DNA of 64,000 nucleotides from Polynucleobacter sp. HIN7 (GCF_030297595.1 NZ_AP028138.1:1302001-1366000); one strand, 5' to 3'. Shown: positions 24,501-39,500, counted from the stretch's first letter. A program made the numbers and translations. Notes: a model not told the origin generated them from the sequence alone.

Positions 24501-27500
24501 CCGTACCACTCAAAGTTAAATTACCGGTGGTGGTGATACCCACGGTCGTCACGGTGCCCACGGTGTACGCTGTATTTTGGGCAAACGTTAAGACACCGGT
24601 ATCGGCTGCTAGGGTCGTAATCGAATTACTGGTGCGACTTAAGGTGTAGGTACCCGCTCCCAGTAAACGCAAACTACTGGCTGAAATATTTTGACTTTGC
24701 GTTACCGTTCCTGCGGTATTGAGTGTCAAATTACTACCAGTGGTGAGCCCCACAGTATTAACGGTACCAATCGCAAAGCCAGAGGTCTCGGCAAATGACA
24801 CCGTACCGGTATTACCCGCCAATGTGGTAACCGCATTCGCGCTATCAGTGAGGGTATAGGTAGCGCCAGTACCTAACAGTTCAAGACCTGCGGCAGTGAG
24901 TGTTGCACCGCTATCTTGGGTCACGGAGCCGGTGGTGTACAGAGTTAAATTGTTAGCACCAACCGAGACCGCGCCCGTAAATTGCAGACCGCCACTGGAT
25001 GCTCCGTAATTGAGGAGTTGGAGGTGATCCCTAAAAGTATATGCACCCACCGTGATCGTACCGGTCGCACTTGCGCTACCAATCGTAATGGTGGAGAAAC
25101 CATCTTGCAGGTAATCAAGCTCAGCACTAAGGAGATTCAACGTGCCAGTGGCTCCAGCCAAACCAATTGTCGTGGTTGCGGTACGAGGCGCAATCGTTAA
25201 AGTACTCGTACCTGATATATTTGCACCGATACTTATTGCATCGGTGGTAATCGATAGAGCGCTACCTAGCATCCGTATGCTACCACTTGCTCCAGTCACC
25301 ACTGAGCCAGCAGTAATCGCGGTGGTGCTCAAAATATTCGTACCACCAACGGCGCCGTTCATGCTGACTGTTCCCGAACCCGCATCTACTGTGAAGGTTT
25401 TGGCAGTGCTCGTTGCGCTATTGACGGTTGAGCTAAAAGTAATATCGGCATTACTCGCCGTGAGCGTGGTGTTGGTACCAATGGTCAGAGCACCGCTATA
25501 GGTTTGTGAACCCGAAGTCGTGATTGCATTGGTGTTAATCGTGGTCGTGCCACTGATGGAGAGATTTTTAGCCGTACCTGTGAGGGATACCGTATCGGCA
25601 TCCGCATTCCCAAATACCGCATTGCCAGTAATCGCTAAGGCATAAGCCCCGGAGACCGTGCCATTAAACGTGGCGGTGCTCGCTGCGATCGCTGTATCCG
25701 CACCCAAGGTGACATTGTTGCCATAGGTTTGTACGCCTCCCGTGGTGCTAACACTTCCTCCATTGAGGACGGTAGTTCCCGATGCGCCATTTTGTACAAC
25801 GCTCGCCGCATTGACTGTGCCAGTGAACGTAGTAGTTCCGGTACTGGTTAGGGAGATATTGCCAAGTCCTTGAGCACCACCCACTGCGCCTGTAAAGGTG
25901 ATGTTCGAGGAACTGGAGTTCACGGTTAGATTTCGAGTCTGTCCACTATCACTATTGACCGTACTATTGAACGTAATGTTTCCATTGGGCAATGAAATAA
26001 TGATCGTGCCCGGTGCACCATTGGTTACCGTGGTGGTTGTATCGGTGACACCGCTCACGATAACTCCAGTCGTAACACCATTACTGCCCCGATTACCTCC
26101 CAAGCCTCGCCATTCACCAGCAGGACGTGATCCGAAGGAAGTAGCACCGCCTTGTAATCCGCCACCGCCACCGCCGCTACCGCCACCGTCATAGCAGCAA
26201 CTTGCAATGGTAAGTGTGGAGGTTTGTCCCGCGCCTGGGCCAATTTGACCGTTATAGGTTCCCGCACTTAAATAATTTCCGGCATCTGCTCCGGTGGTTT
26301 CACCATCACCACCCGTATTGTTCGCACCAGCACCACCACCCGCGCCACCGGCAAAAATGTATTTCGTTCCCGTATTGCCAATTTGCACCACCGAGGCCGC
26401 ACCACCGCCACCGCCACCGCCTGACCATCCATAGGGTCCTGCGCCACCGCCTGAGCCACCATTACCAACACCCAGCGCGTTGGTTCCACCAGCGCCAGCG
26501 CATGAGGAATTGGAGCATGAACCACCGCTGCTGCCGCCAGCACCCGGTGCAATTCGAATCACGGTTCCTGGATCAACCGTCACAGTGGCTGTGTAAGATC
26601 CAGCGACGCCTGTGTCCATTCCAATATTGCCGTCATCACCCCCCTTACCCCCAGCGGCACCGACTAAAGTCACGGTAAATGAACTGCCACTAATGGTGAT
26701 TTCTTGCACCGAGGACGAATAGTTATAGGTCGTAGAGGTTGCGCCACTGGTGGTTAACGTCACATTATTGTTTAACTGAACTGGACCGTTGTAGGTTTGG
26801 TCACCAGTTGTTGAAATGTTAGCGTTCAAAATAATCGAGCCACTACCGGGAATGCTTAACGATAGTGGTCGTGTAGTTGCACCTACCACCCCATCAATTT
26901 GAACCGTCCCCGATCCGGCATTAATCGTGAGAGCCTGCGCCCCATTGATGGTAGTGGTCGAGCCACTCAACGTAATGTTCGCATTGGTCGCAGTGAGTGT
27001 GATGCTTCCAGTCGATAGGGTAATTGGGCCGGTATAGATCTGAGTACCTGCACCTGAGGTGATGTTCTTGCTAATCGTCATGCCACCGGTACTGCTCAAG
27101 CTCACATTACCGGTGGTGGTTATGCCAGTGGTATTGACAACCCCTACTGTATAGCCTGAGTTTTCGGTAAACGTTATTTCTCCGGTGTTCGCTGCCAAGG
27201 TAGTAATCGCATTACTGGTATTCGTCAGTGTGTAAGTTCCACCGGTACCTAAGAGTTCGAGACCCGCAGCACTAATGGCTTGGCTTTGTGTGACGCTACC
27301 CGTGCTGCTTAAAGTCAAGTTACCAGTGGTGGTGAGACCTACGGTGTTGACGGTGCCAATCGCAAAGCCCGAGTTCTCGGTGAACGATACGGTACCGGTG
27401 CTACCGGCCAAGGTGGTAATGGCGTTACTAGTATTGGTCAGTGTGTAAGTTCCACCAGTACCTAAGAGTTCGAGGCCGGCGGCGGTAATTGCTTGACTCT

Positions 27501-30500
27501 GTGTGACGGTGCCAGTACTACTTAATGTCAGATTGCCGCTGGTTGTAAGACCTACGGTATTGACGGTACCGATGGCAAAGCCCGAGTTCTCGGTAAACGA
27601 TACGGCACCGGTGCTACCGGCCAAGGTGGTAATGGCGTTACTGGTATTGGTCAGCGTGTAAGTTCCTCCAGTACCTAAAAGCTCGAGACCCGCAGCACTA
27701 ATGGCTTGGCTTTGCGTGACAGTGCCGGTGCTGTTTAGAGTCAAGTTACCAGTAGTGGTGAGACCTACGGTGTTGACGGTGCCAATCGCAAAGCCTGAAT
27801 TCTCCGTAAAGGAGATCACTCCCGTATTACCTGCTAAGGTAGTAATCGCATTACCGGTATTGGTAAGGGTATAGGCGCCACCCGTGCCTAAGAGTTCGAG
27901 ACCGGCGGTAGTGATATCTGCCCCGCTATCTTGAGTCACTGCGCCTGTGGTGTACAGGGTTAAATTATTAGCACCCACAGAGACCGCACCGGTCAATTGC
28001 ATACCATTACTGGAGGAGCCGTAATTGAGAAGTTTTAAGTGATCCCTAAAGGTATAAGCACCAACGGTGATCTTGCCAGTGGCACTCGCATTACCAATGG
28101 TGATGATTGAGAAACCGTCTTGCAAATAATCCAACTCGGTACTTGTGAGGCTCAGGGTACCGGCTCCTCCGGCAAGTCCAATAGAGGTAGAAGCTGTTTT
28201 CGGAGCGATGGTTAAGGTATTAGTACCCGATATATTGGCACCGAGACTAATTGCATCGGTGGTAATCGAGAGTGCGCTTGCGCCCATCGCAATCGTGCCA
28301 CCCGCCCCGGTTACCACGGAGCTCGCGGTAACAGAGGTCGTACCCAGCACTTTCACGCCACCGACTGCGCCATTAAAAGTAGTAGTGGCTGACCCAGAAT
28401 TAATCGTGAGCGTTGGCGTAGTGGCCAGCGAATGAGTGTTAACTGTAGAACCGAAGGTGATGGCCGAGTCGGTTGTTGAGATCGTAGTATTTTGCTTAAT
28501 TAATAAAGCATTGTTATAGGATTGCGTACCTACCGTCGCAACCGTCGGTGTATCAATTACCGTAGTTCCACCAACCCCGGTATTAATTGATGCAGTATTC
28601 ACCGGGGCGTTAATCGTATATGTTCCGGTACCCTCTAAGGTAAAGATATTTAAATCGTAGGTACTGCCGATCGCACCATTGAATGTCACGCTACCAGCAC
28701 CAACACTTAAAGTTAAGCTCTGACCATATTCGGTTGTGCCGTCAAGGGTACTATTAAAAGTAACTGCCTGATCAGCTGTTTGTACCGTAACAGTTGTAGC
28801 AGTAATAACTACCTTGTCACTGAATGTGAATGCCGATGTTCCGCTTCCAGTTAAGTTTCCTCCCAAATAAATCGCAGCAGTGCCATTAGTATCAAAGGTT
28901 ACTGGGCTATTAAAGGCTAAATTAGAAAGCGTGCTAATGGCACCTGTAGTTGATGATCCAAAGGTTACCCCACTAAAGGTGGCATTTAAGTACCCTAATG
29001 TATTGAGGTAGCCCAATTCAGTCACTGTGAGATCGAGCACTGTATCGGTGTTGTTATTGGTGCTATCTGAGGCACCAAGCACCATTGTGTTGCCAGATGT
29101 ATAAGGCCTAACAATAAGCGTTGATCCACCATAAATGCTTGCTGTCGGATTAAATTCATCGGCTGTAATTGTTATCGCACCCGATCCAATGGGATGACCC
29201 TCACCAATCTGAGCAGTAGTTAAAACCCCAGTACCGGAGATTAACGTTAATGCTTGGTTATAAAGCCCAGAGAGTCGTACCGCGCCGCCCAAGGTTAAAT
29301 TGCGCGATCCCGATGCGGCCCCAGAGGTATCAATTGTGGTGTCAGCGCTTAACGTAATGGCTGTTCCACTATCACCAATGGAGGTAGTACCATTACTGGT
29401 GATCGTTCCTGCAAGAGTGATAGAGCTTGGTGCAGTGGCAGTAAATCCAGCTGAGAAAGTATTGGCGCTTGTACTTGATGCTCCAATTTGCAATGTTCCG
29501 ATATTGCCAAACGTTGTGCTATCCGTAACCGAGTTACTGCTACCAGTAAGACTTAGGTTGTAGTTCCCAGAGCCTGTCGATAAACTCTTAATCTTGGTGT
29601 CATTGCTAAATGTGACCGCCCCAGTCTGCAAATTATTAATTGCGATGGAAATAGGTCTTGAAGAGGCCGTTTCAATGAGACCCCTCATTCGACAACCATC
29701 GCAGTCATCCCAACCACCCCTGCTACCGGATTGGTTGATAACAACGGATACCCCATTACTAATGGTGGTCCGGTTTCCTGACTGACCAGCGGTGGCCCAC
29801 ATCCAAGCGCCGCCGTAGGTGCTGCTTGCATTACCATTTGGCTCTCCACCCGACCAGTTCGTAAATGTAAGGGTTGAGCCATCGACCCATCTCCAGTCAC
29901 CACCGGTTGCGGAGCCGCTATTTAACCGTAAGCCGATCCATAAGCCACTAGCACCACTAAACGTGTCGTAAATATATGAATTTTCTGTAAGGTCGTTAAT
30001 GGTAACCAGGTGACCCCCAGCAGCAACTGCTGCAGCCTCAGCCTGCTCCCAACTTAAACCGTCGGCGGTTAATTGATAGCTAGACCCTCCAGTTCCCCCA
30101 ATTGCACCGCTGAATGTAATAGTTGCAGATCCTGCATTAAGGGACAAGGTCGGAATACTCGAATCAGAAGCAGCTTGAACTGTTCCCGAAACAGAAATTG
30201 CAGCGCCTGCTGCCCCACCGCTGACACCCAAACCATTGGCAGTAGTATCCAGTGTGACATTGGTACTGATAACAATATTTGAGCCGATTGTGATGGTTGA
30301 GGCAGTTAAGATCGTGCCACTAATTGTCACGGAACTGGGAGCCGAGATCGTCAGCGATCCTAAAACGATAAAGGTATCACCAGCAGTGCTATTGATAGTC
30401 AAGGTGCCAGTGTTATTAAACGTTAAGGCATAGCTGACTGAGCCAGACGTTCCAATTGTGGTGGTTCCATCCGTACCATTATTTAGAGTTAAGTTATAAG

Positions 30501-33500
30501 CGCTGCTACCCGTTACTAAACTGGTGGCAGTAATTACTCCATTAACTGTCATTGCTCCTGTTTGCGAACTGGTACCCAATCCCAGCGCACCAATATTATT
30601 GAGTGCGGCATTAATCGTGGTAGTGGCACTTCCGCTGTTGATCGTCAGATTGGTAGCATTTCCGGTGATGGCATCACTTGTAGCATCGCCCACGGTAACG
30701 ATACCGCTGGTACTAGAAACCGTCCGGGTACCCGAACCACCCAAAGTGATATTGCCATTGAGACTAATCAAACCGGTACTGGTGGTAATGTCCCCACCGT
30801 TCCAAGTCAGCGGTCCATTGATCGTAAATGCTGCGTTGGTTGAAGAGGCAGCAGCAAGGTTATGACTTAAGGTAAAGGTTCCTGAAGAGGTGAACGTAAC
30901 CGGATCTTTAAAGCTTAAGTTGGCTTGTGAGCTGTAATTACCTGTATAGCTAGCGCCACCAATCGTAATCGCCGAGAATCCGTCTGCCAGATACCCCAGT
31001 TCGGTTGTTGTTAAGTTCAGAACCGAGGTATTGGTTGTATTGTCAGCCGAGCCTAAATAAATATCCCGCGATAGTGTGGCAGGCACAATCGTGAGTGTTC
31101 CAGATCCGCCAAAGCTACCGGAGAAATTGATTTCATTGGCTGTTAATGAGGTATTCCCCAGGCCCGAGGCCGTACTACCAAACGTAATAGTGGCTGTACC
31201 AGCATTGAGCGTGAGTGTGTAGGTGGCGCCTGTCACTGCACCGCCTAAGGTTAAATTGGCATTTGCTGCAGCGGTGGTAATCGACGTATTAGCTGCTAGA
31301 GTAACTCCAGTATTACTATCACCAACACTCCAGGCATTACCACTGGTAAAGCTTCCGGCTAAGGTAATGCTGCTTGGCGCCGTGGCAGTAATACCACCGC
31401 TAAAGGTGAAACTGTCGCTTGCCGCATCACCCAAGACTAAGGTTCCGGTATTTGCGAAGGTAACACTATTGGTAACCGAATTTGTTGCGCCAATTAAACG
31501 AACATTGTAGGTATTGGCAGTACCGCTGACGGTGAATGTCGCGGTTGTGAGGTTGTCATTAAACGTGACTAAGGTACCCGACGAGCTGTTTGTAATAATA
31601 ATGCTCGTACCTGTGGTGACACTTCCAGTAAATGTCGCACCGCCCGAATTGGTAATTGTTAGCGTCGATAAAGAAGTTGCTCCAACAGCTCCACTCACGC
31701 TGATGGTTCCTGATGAACCACTATTGATCGTTAGTGCTTGAGTATTGGCACTTGCCCCATTGACCGTACTACTAAACGAGATATTGTTTCCAGTAGAAGA
31801 TGCGCCTGTAGATGCAGCTGTGATGGAGCTGCCTAAGGTCACCGCTCCGGTATAGCCTTGCGTACCACTGGTGGTGATGTCACCGTTAAGGGTAATACCA
31901 GTACCGGTGACCGCTAAGGTGCCGGAGGTAATCGTTGTTAAGGTGACTGCCCCACCGCTGCTGATCGTTAGGCTGTTGGTGCCGGTGTTGAGTGCACTAG
32001 TGGCGGTGATGGTGCCTGAGCTACTGCGAATAGTCAGTGGATCATTAAAGGTGTAATTGGTGGAAGTGGTATAGGCGATCGCACCAGTACCGGTAGCACT
32101 ACCCAAGGTGATCGATGAGAAGCCATCGCTTAGGCGAGCTAACTCGGTATCATCAATCGCCAAACTACATACTGCCCCACCACACGAAGTGGAGGTAATA
32201 CCGCTACCAAGACCAATCGTCGTACCATTACTCTTCGGTTGAATGACCAAAGCGCCGCTACCACTGACATTACCACCTAGAGCAATCGCATCAGTAGTGA
32301 GCGTCAGAGCAAAGGTGTTGGCAGCGAGTGTCGAACCAGTGGTGATCGCAGAAGCCGACAAGGTGGTCGCGGCAGTGAGTGTCGCGGCATCGTTATAGGT
32401 TTGTGCACCAGTGGTGGTGATGTTGCCACCGAAGGAGACCGTACCACCCGCATCGGTGGTAATCGAGGTGAGATTGGTGGTGGCTCCTACGGTGCTGGCA
32501 AATACAGTAGCGCCGGAGGTGTTCACGGTTAAAGTCTGTGCCCCGTTAATGGTCGAGGAGAAGGTGATGTTGCCCGAAGCCGAGCTAGTCAGCGTAGTGG
32601 CTGCACCTAAGGTGACGGCATTGCCGTAGGTTTGCACACCACTGGTACTAATCGAACCACCATTGATCGCGGTGGTTCCCGTACTGGAGTTTTGCACCAC
32701 ACTGCTAGCGACTACCGTAGAGCTAAAGGTCGTGGTGCCGGTGCTGGTTAAAGAGATGTTACCGAGTCCTTGCGCACCGCCCACTGCACCCGTGAAGGTG
32801 ATGTTGCCGGAGCCGACACTGGCGGTGAGGTTGCGTGGTGTACTGCTATCGCTATCGACCGTACTACTAAAGGAGATAGCACTATTGGTGGTTGCCAAAG
32901 TCACAGCGGCCCCTAAGGTCACTGCTCCGGTGTAGCCTTGGGTACCGGTGGTGGTGATGTTGCCAGTAATGGTGGTACCCACAGCGTGGGTTGAGGTGGT
33001 GGCTAGACTGGTTAGTGCAGCACTATTACCCACCGTACTATTGAAAGTAATGCTTCCCGAACCAGCGGTAATAGTGAGTGCATATGCGCCATTGACTGCT
33101 CCACCAAACGATACAGCACTATCTGTGGTTGCCAAAGAGACAGCAGCACCTAAGGTCACCGCTCCGGTATAGCCTTGAGTACCGGTGGTGGTGATATTGC
33201 CATTAATGATAGTTCCTGAGCTATGCGTCGACGTAGTCGCAAGACTTGTAAGTGCTGTTCCATTGCCCACTGAGCTACTAAAGGTGATACTACCTATACC
33301 TGAAGTGATCGTCAGCGCTTTGGCACCATTGACCGTACTACTAAACGAGATATTGTTTCCAGTAGAAGATGCGCCTGTAGATGCAGCTGTGATGGAGCTG
33401 CCTAAGGTCACCGCCCCCGTATAGGTTTGCGTACCACTCGTGGTGATATCACCATTGAGGGTAATACCCGTGCCGGTGACCGCTAAGGTGCCGGAGGTAA

Positions 33501-36500
33501 TGGCCGCTAAGGTGACTGCTCCACCACTGGTAATTGTTAAGCTGTTGGTGCCGGTGTTGAGTGCACTAGTGGCGGTGATGGTGCCTGAGCTACTGCGAAT
33601 AGTCAGTGGATCATTAAAGGTGTAATTGGTGGAAGTGGTGTAAGCGATCGCACCAGTACCGGTAGCACTACCCAAGGTGATCGATGAGAAGCCATCGCTT
33701 AGGCGAGCTAACTCGGTATCATCAATCGCCAAACTACATACTGCCCCACCACACGAAGTGGAGGTAATACCGCTACCAAGACCAATCGTCGTACCATTAC
33801 TCTTCGGTTGAATGACCAAAGCGCCGCTACCACTGACATTACCACCTAGAGCAACTGCATCAGTAGTGAGCGTCAGAGCAAAGGTGTTGGCAGCGAGTGT
33901 CGAACCAGTGGTGATCGCAGAAGCCGACAAGGTGGTCGCGGCAGTGAGTGTCGCGGCATCGTTATAGGTTTGTGCACCAGTGGTGGTGATGTTGCCACCG
34001 AAGGAGACCGTACCACCCGCATCGGTGGTAATCGAGGTGAGATTGGTGGTGGCTCCTACGGTGCTAGCAAATACAGTAGCGCCGGAGGTGTTCACGGTTA
34101 AAGTCTGTGCCCCGTTAATGGTCGAGGAGAAGGTGATGTTGCCCGAAGCCGAGCTAGTCAGCGTAGTGGCTGCACCTAAGGTGACGGCATTGCCGTAGGT
34201 TTGCACACCACTGGTACTAATCGAACCACCATTGATCGCGGTGGTTCCCGTACTGGAGTTTTGCACCACACTGCTAGCGACTACCGTAGAGCTAAAAGTC
34301 GTGGTGCCGGTGCTGGTTAAAGAGATGTTACCGAGTCCTTGCGCACCGCCCACTGCACCCGTGAAGGTGATGTTGCCGGAGCCCGTTGTTATATTTAAGT
34401 CAAATGTATTAGTCGCTGTGCTGTTTAGCGTGTTATTGAAACTAATTACCCCATTACTTGAAGAGCTATTACTGTTAAACGTTAAATTATTTGTTTGAAC
34501 CTCTAGTGCTCGATAGGTTTGTGCACCTGCTGTGGTAATTGATGAGCCAATCTTGAGTGAGCTACTTGCGGTTGCGACTAGTGCACCGCTTACTGTCAAG
34601 GTGCGAGTTGAGCCCGCCGATCCAATAGTTAATGCGCCGGTGTTATTGAATGTGGTAGCAGATCCAATAGTCGAATTGCTATTTGCAAGACCCAGGATTA
34701 ATTCATATCCTGTATTCCCTGTTTTTAATTCACTGGTATTGAGAGACCCATTAATCTGAATTTTTCCAGTCTGCGATCCTGAAGAAAACGTTACTGTAAC
34801 GCCGCCGGAACTCGTTAATATTAATTGGCCATTCCCAGACCTAGATCCCTGAGTATGGCTTACTCCCGTCATGAGCGACGGGCTTGTATAAGAGGACCCC
34901 CCTGCGCCACCGGCCCATGTTCCGCCGCCACCGCCATAATAACCACCTCCACCGCCAGCACCACCGCCATTCGTTCCGCCATCGCCTCCTTGACCAAGGG
35001 ATCCGGATTGGCCCGAGTTGTAACCGCCAAGCGATCCTCCATTACCCCCTGCCGATTGAGTTCCACCAGTTGGCTCTATTGTTGACCCATTATTTCCCTG
35101 AGCAGGGGTTGCTCCAGTGAGCCCCCCACCATTACCCCCTGCTGTAGATCCCCCATCATATCCAGCGCCTCCGCCTCCGCCAGCAACTACAACACGATTG
35201 CTATAGTCAGTTCCTCCTATTCTGATATCAGAGGCTCCTCCACCACCGCCAGCTAAATATCCGCTACCGCAGCAATTACCACCATTCCCACCACCATTAA
35301 AGCCTCCAGTACCCAATGAACCCTGACCACCAATATATATATATAAAGTTTGACCTTGGGTCACACTTATGGTTCCTTGTACCCTTCCGCCTAAACCGGG
35401 TGTGCCGCTGTTATAAGCAAGCCCACCACTAGCACCACTTAAATCAATATCAACAGTTGTAACACCAGCCGGGACAACATAAGTTTGCTGCGATCCTGAA
35501 TATGAAAAAGTCTGGGATATTGGAGCTGTATTTGTGTATGTTCCAAGTCCACCTAAGCCAAAATAACCAAGAGCGGTAGTATTGCCAACGTTACCGCTAA
35601 TCATAATTTCGCCATTACCACTCAATAAATACAAATTGTTAGCATTGGCATCAGTACCATTAATGTTTCCACCAAAGCTAATATTCGCACCAGTACTTGA
35701 ATTACCCATGGAGGACAAATTCACATTTGTACCAGTAATCACAACATTACCTGTGTAGGACTGAGTCCCGGAAGTTGTAATATCAGCTGCAATCGAAGTA
35801 GTCCCCGAAACACTCAGGATGGTCACACCCGTAATCGCGCCACCAAAGACCGCATTACCAGTAATCGTGAGTGCATTGGTTCCACCAGCAATGGTGGAAC
35901 TCGTGGTGGCTGTGGTGCCTTGCAGGGTACGGTCACCGCCAGAGAGAGTCACCGCCCCCGTATAGGTTTGCGTACCACTCGTGGTGATATCACCATTGAG
36001 GGTAATACCCGTGCCGGTGACCGCTAAGGTGCCGGAGGTAATGGCCGCTAAGGTGACTGCTCCACCACTGGTAATTGTTAAGCTGTTGGTGCCGGTGTTG
36101 AGTGCACTAGTGGCGGTGATGGTGCCTGAGCTACTGCGAATAGTCAGTGGATCATTAAAGGTGTAATTGGTGGAAGTGGTATAGGCGATCGCACCAGTAC
36201 CGGTAGCACTACCCAAGGTGATCGATGAGAAGCCATCGCTTAGGCGAGCTAACTCGGTATCATCAATCGCCAAACTACATACTGCCCCACCACACGAAGT
36301 GGAGGTAATACCGCTACCAAGACCAATCGTCGTACCATTACTCTTCGGTTGAATGACCAAAGCGCCGCTACCACTGACATTACCACCTAGAGCAATCGCA
36401 TCAGTAGTGAGCGTCAGAGCAAAGGTGTTGGCAGCGAGTGTCGAACCAGTGGTGATCGCAGAAGCCGACAAGGTGGTCGCGGCAGTGAGTGTCGCGGCAT

Positions 36501-39500
36501 CGTTATAGGTTTGTGCACCAGTGGTGGTGATGTTGCCACCAAAGGAGACCGTACCACCGGCGTCGGTCGTAATCGAGGTGAGATTAGTGGTGGCTCCTAC
36601 GGTGCTGGCAAATACGGTGGCACCTGAGGTGTTCACGGTTAAGGCGTAAGCGCCATTGATGGTCGAGGAGAAGGTGATGTTGCCCGAAGCGGAGCTAGTC
36701 AGCGTAGTGGCTGCACCTAGGGTGACGGCATTGCCGTAGGTTTGCACACCACTGGTACTAATCGAACCACCATTGATCGCGGTGGTTCCCGTACTGGAGT
36801 TTTGCACCACACTGCTAGCGACTACCGTAGAGCTAAAGGTCGTGGTGCCGGTGCTGGTTAAAGAGATGTTACCGAGTCCTTGCGCACCGCCCACTGCACC
36901 CGTGAAGGTGATGTTGCCGGAGCCGACACTGGCGGTGAGGTTGCGTGGTGTACTGCTATCGCTATCGACCGTACTACTAAAGGAGATAGCACTATTGGTG
37001 GTTGCCAAAGTCACAGCGGCCCCTAAGGTCACTGCTCCGGTGTAGCCTTGGGTACCGGTGGTGGTGATGTTGCCAGTAATGGTGGTACCCACAGCGTGGG
37101 TTGAGGTGGTGGCTAGACTGGTTAGTGCAGCACTATTACCCACCGTACTATTGAAAGTAATGCTTCCCGAACCAGCGGTAATAGTGAGTGCATATGCGCC
37201 ATTGACTGCTCCACCAAACGATACAGCACTATCTGTGGTTGCCAAAGAGACAGCAGCACCTAAGGTCACCGCTCCGGTATAGCCTTGAGTACCGGTGGTG
37301 GTGATATTGCCGTTAATTGAGGTGGTGCCCGAGACACTGAGGTTGGTCAGTCCGGTAATCGCGCCACCAAAGACTGCGTTTCCAGTAATCGTGAGTGCAT
37401 TGGTTCCACCAGCAATGGTGGAACTCGTCGTAATCGTCGTGCCTTGTAAGGTTCGGTCACCGCCAGAGAGGGTCACTGCACCGGTATAGCTTTGTGTTCC
37501 CGTAGTGGTGATGTCGGCGCCCAAGTTGGCCGTACCGGAGACTGAGAGATTGGTAATACTGCTGAGCACACCATTAAATACTGCATTACCCGTGATCGTC
37601 AGAGCATTCGCACCGCCGGCGATGGTCGAGCTCGTCGTTACTGTTGTGCCTTGCAGGGTGCGGGTAGCACCAGTGCCTGTGAGGGTCACTGCTCCGGTAT
37701 AACCTTGCGTGCCAGTGGTGGTAATGTTTGCTGCAATCGAGGTGGTACCCGAGACACTTAAATTTCGCACACTGGTGATCGCGCCACCAAACACGGCATT
37801 ACCCGTAATACTGAGATCGTACGCAGCAGCACTCACGGTCGTGAGCGTGGAGCTGGTGGTCACTGTCGTCGCGGTCAACGTCCGAGAGGCACTTATTTGT
37901 ACTGGACCAGTTAGGTTGAGTGAAGCACTACCAATACCGGTGAAATTACCCTCAAGATAAATGACGCCTGAGGTTTGCATAGTGGTAGGCAAGGAACTAG
38001 CAAGATTTGCCTTCAAGAAAATATTACCGCTTTGCGATGCGCCACCAAAAGTCAAATCACTAAAGCTGGTTCCCAAATTGGCCAGTTCAGCCGCAGTGAT
38101 ATCAAGGATCGTGCTGGTGGCATCGGTCGAGCCATTGATGTGTATTAGATTAGTCGTTGTCGTTGGCTTTAAAGTAAGAGAGCCAGTTCCAGACAGAGTC
38201 GAGGACCAATCAATCTTATTACCCGTCAAACTGATGTTCCCCATTCCGGTGATGGCTCCAGTTAACGAAATCGCGCCCGTACCTGAATTAATCGTCATGC
38301 TCTTTGTGGCGCCTGCGATAGCCCGAGCCACGGTAATATTTGAATTGCTTGCACTACTGTCTAACGTTAGATCCGAATGCAAGGTCACTGGGATGGTACT
38401 ACCCAAGGTAATCGCGCCACCAGCAGATGTACTCGTGGTTGTGGCGATCGTGCCGCCAAGACTGAGCGCAGATGGCATAGTGGGCGCAAAAGCGCCGCCG
38501 GAGTAGGAGAATGAATCGCTGGCTGAGTCACCAATCGTGACACTTCCTGTGGTTTCAAACGCAGTTGTTGTGGAAAAACTCGCAATCGAATTGCTCGAAC
38601 CTAAAATGCTCAGGTTATAAGCAGCACTTGCATCGGATTTGAACTGAGTAATTTGTAAGTTACCCGCAAAGCTCACATTACCCGTGGTCTTATTAAGCCA
38701 TAAAGTACCAATGCGCGTGGTAATGTCACCACTCACGGTCACTGTACCACTATTACTAAAGGTCACATTGGCGTTACTTCCCGAACCCGGTCCCGTAATG
38801 CTAGTTACAGCAATATTGCCAGCGCTTGCATCTAAAGTAAGGGTCGAACCCGCCGTGAGATTTATGAGTCCTGCGGTTAAGTCACCGCCAGCACTAATCG
38901 TGTAACTTGCCCCCACGTTACTGGTTCGGGTACTACCTAAATCAATGGCTCCCGTACTGCTGATACTGCCACCCACAGTATTTGTTCCAGTCCCCGAAAG
39001 TGTGAGGTATGCCAGAGGGGTAATGCCACCAATTGCAACCGTACTGACCGTGCCGCTACCCGCGGCAACGGTCAAACCAAATGCGCTATTAACAAGTCCA
39101 AGCGTGACGTTTCCGTTAACAGAACTCGTAGTGATGGTGCGGTCCGCCGAGAAAGTAGAGGAACGTGAAGTGCCTCTCAAATCCACATTGCCTGCAACTA
39201 CCAGATCCCCATTGAGTGTATTGACTCCGGTTCCAGCGAGGGAAAGTCCAGTCAGCGGTGTGGTGCCGCCAATCGTACCTAAAGTAATAGAACCACTACC
39301 ATTACTAATGGTCAAACCAAATGATCCGTCAATCGTCGATAAAGTGATAGTGCCATTTGATGTGGAGGTGAGTATGCGGTCAGACCCCGTTAAAGTAACC
39401 GACCCGATATAACCTTGCGTACCGCTGGTGGTGATGTTGCCACCGATTGAAGTGGTGCCCGAGACGCTTAAATTAGTTATATCAGTGATTTCCCCACCAA

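Noticed and set aside
25985..35526. Glycine runs as PE_PGRS or collagen-like sequence
   Set aside because: No Gly-x-y triplet periodicity or PE domain is seen; the beta lead-in and SDIR-type block fit the glycine-rich domain family instead.
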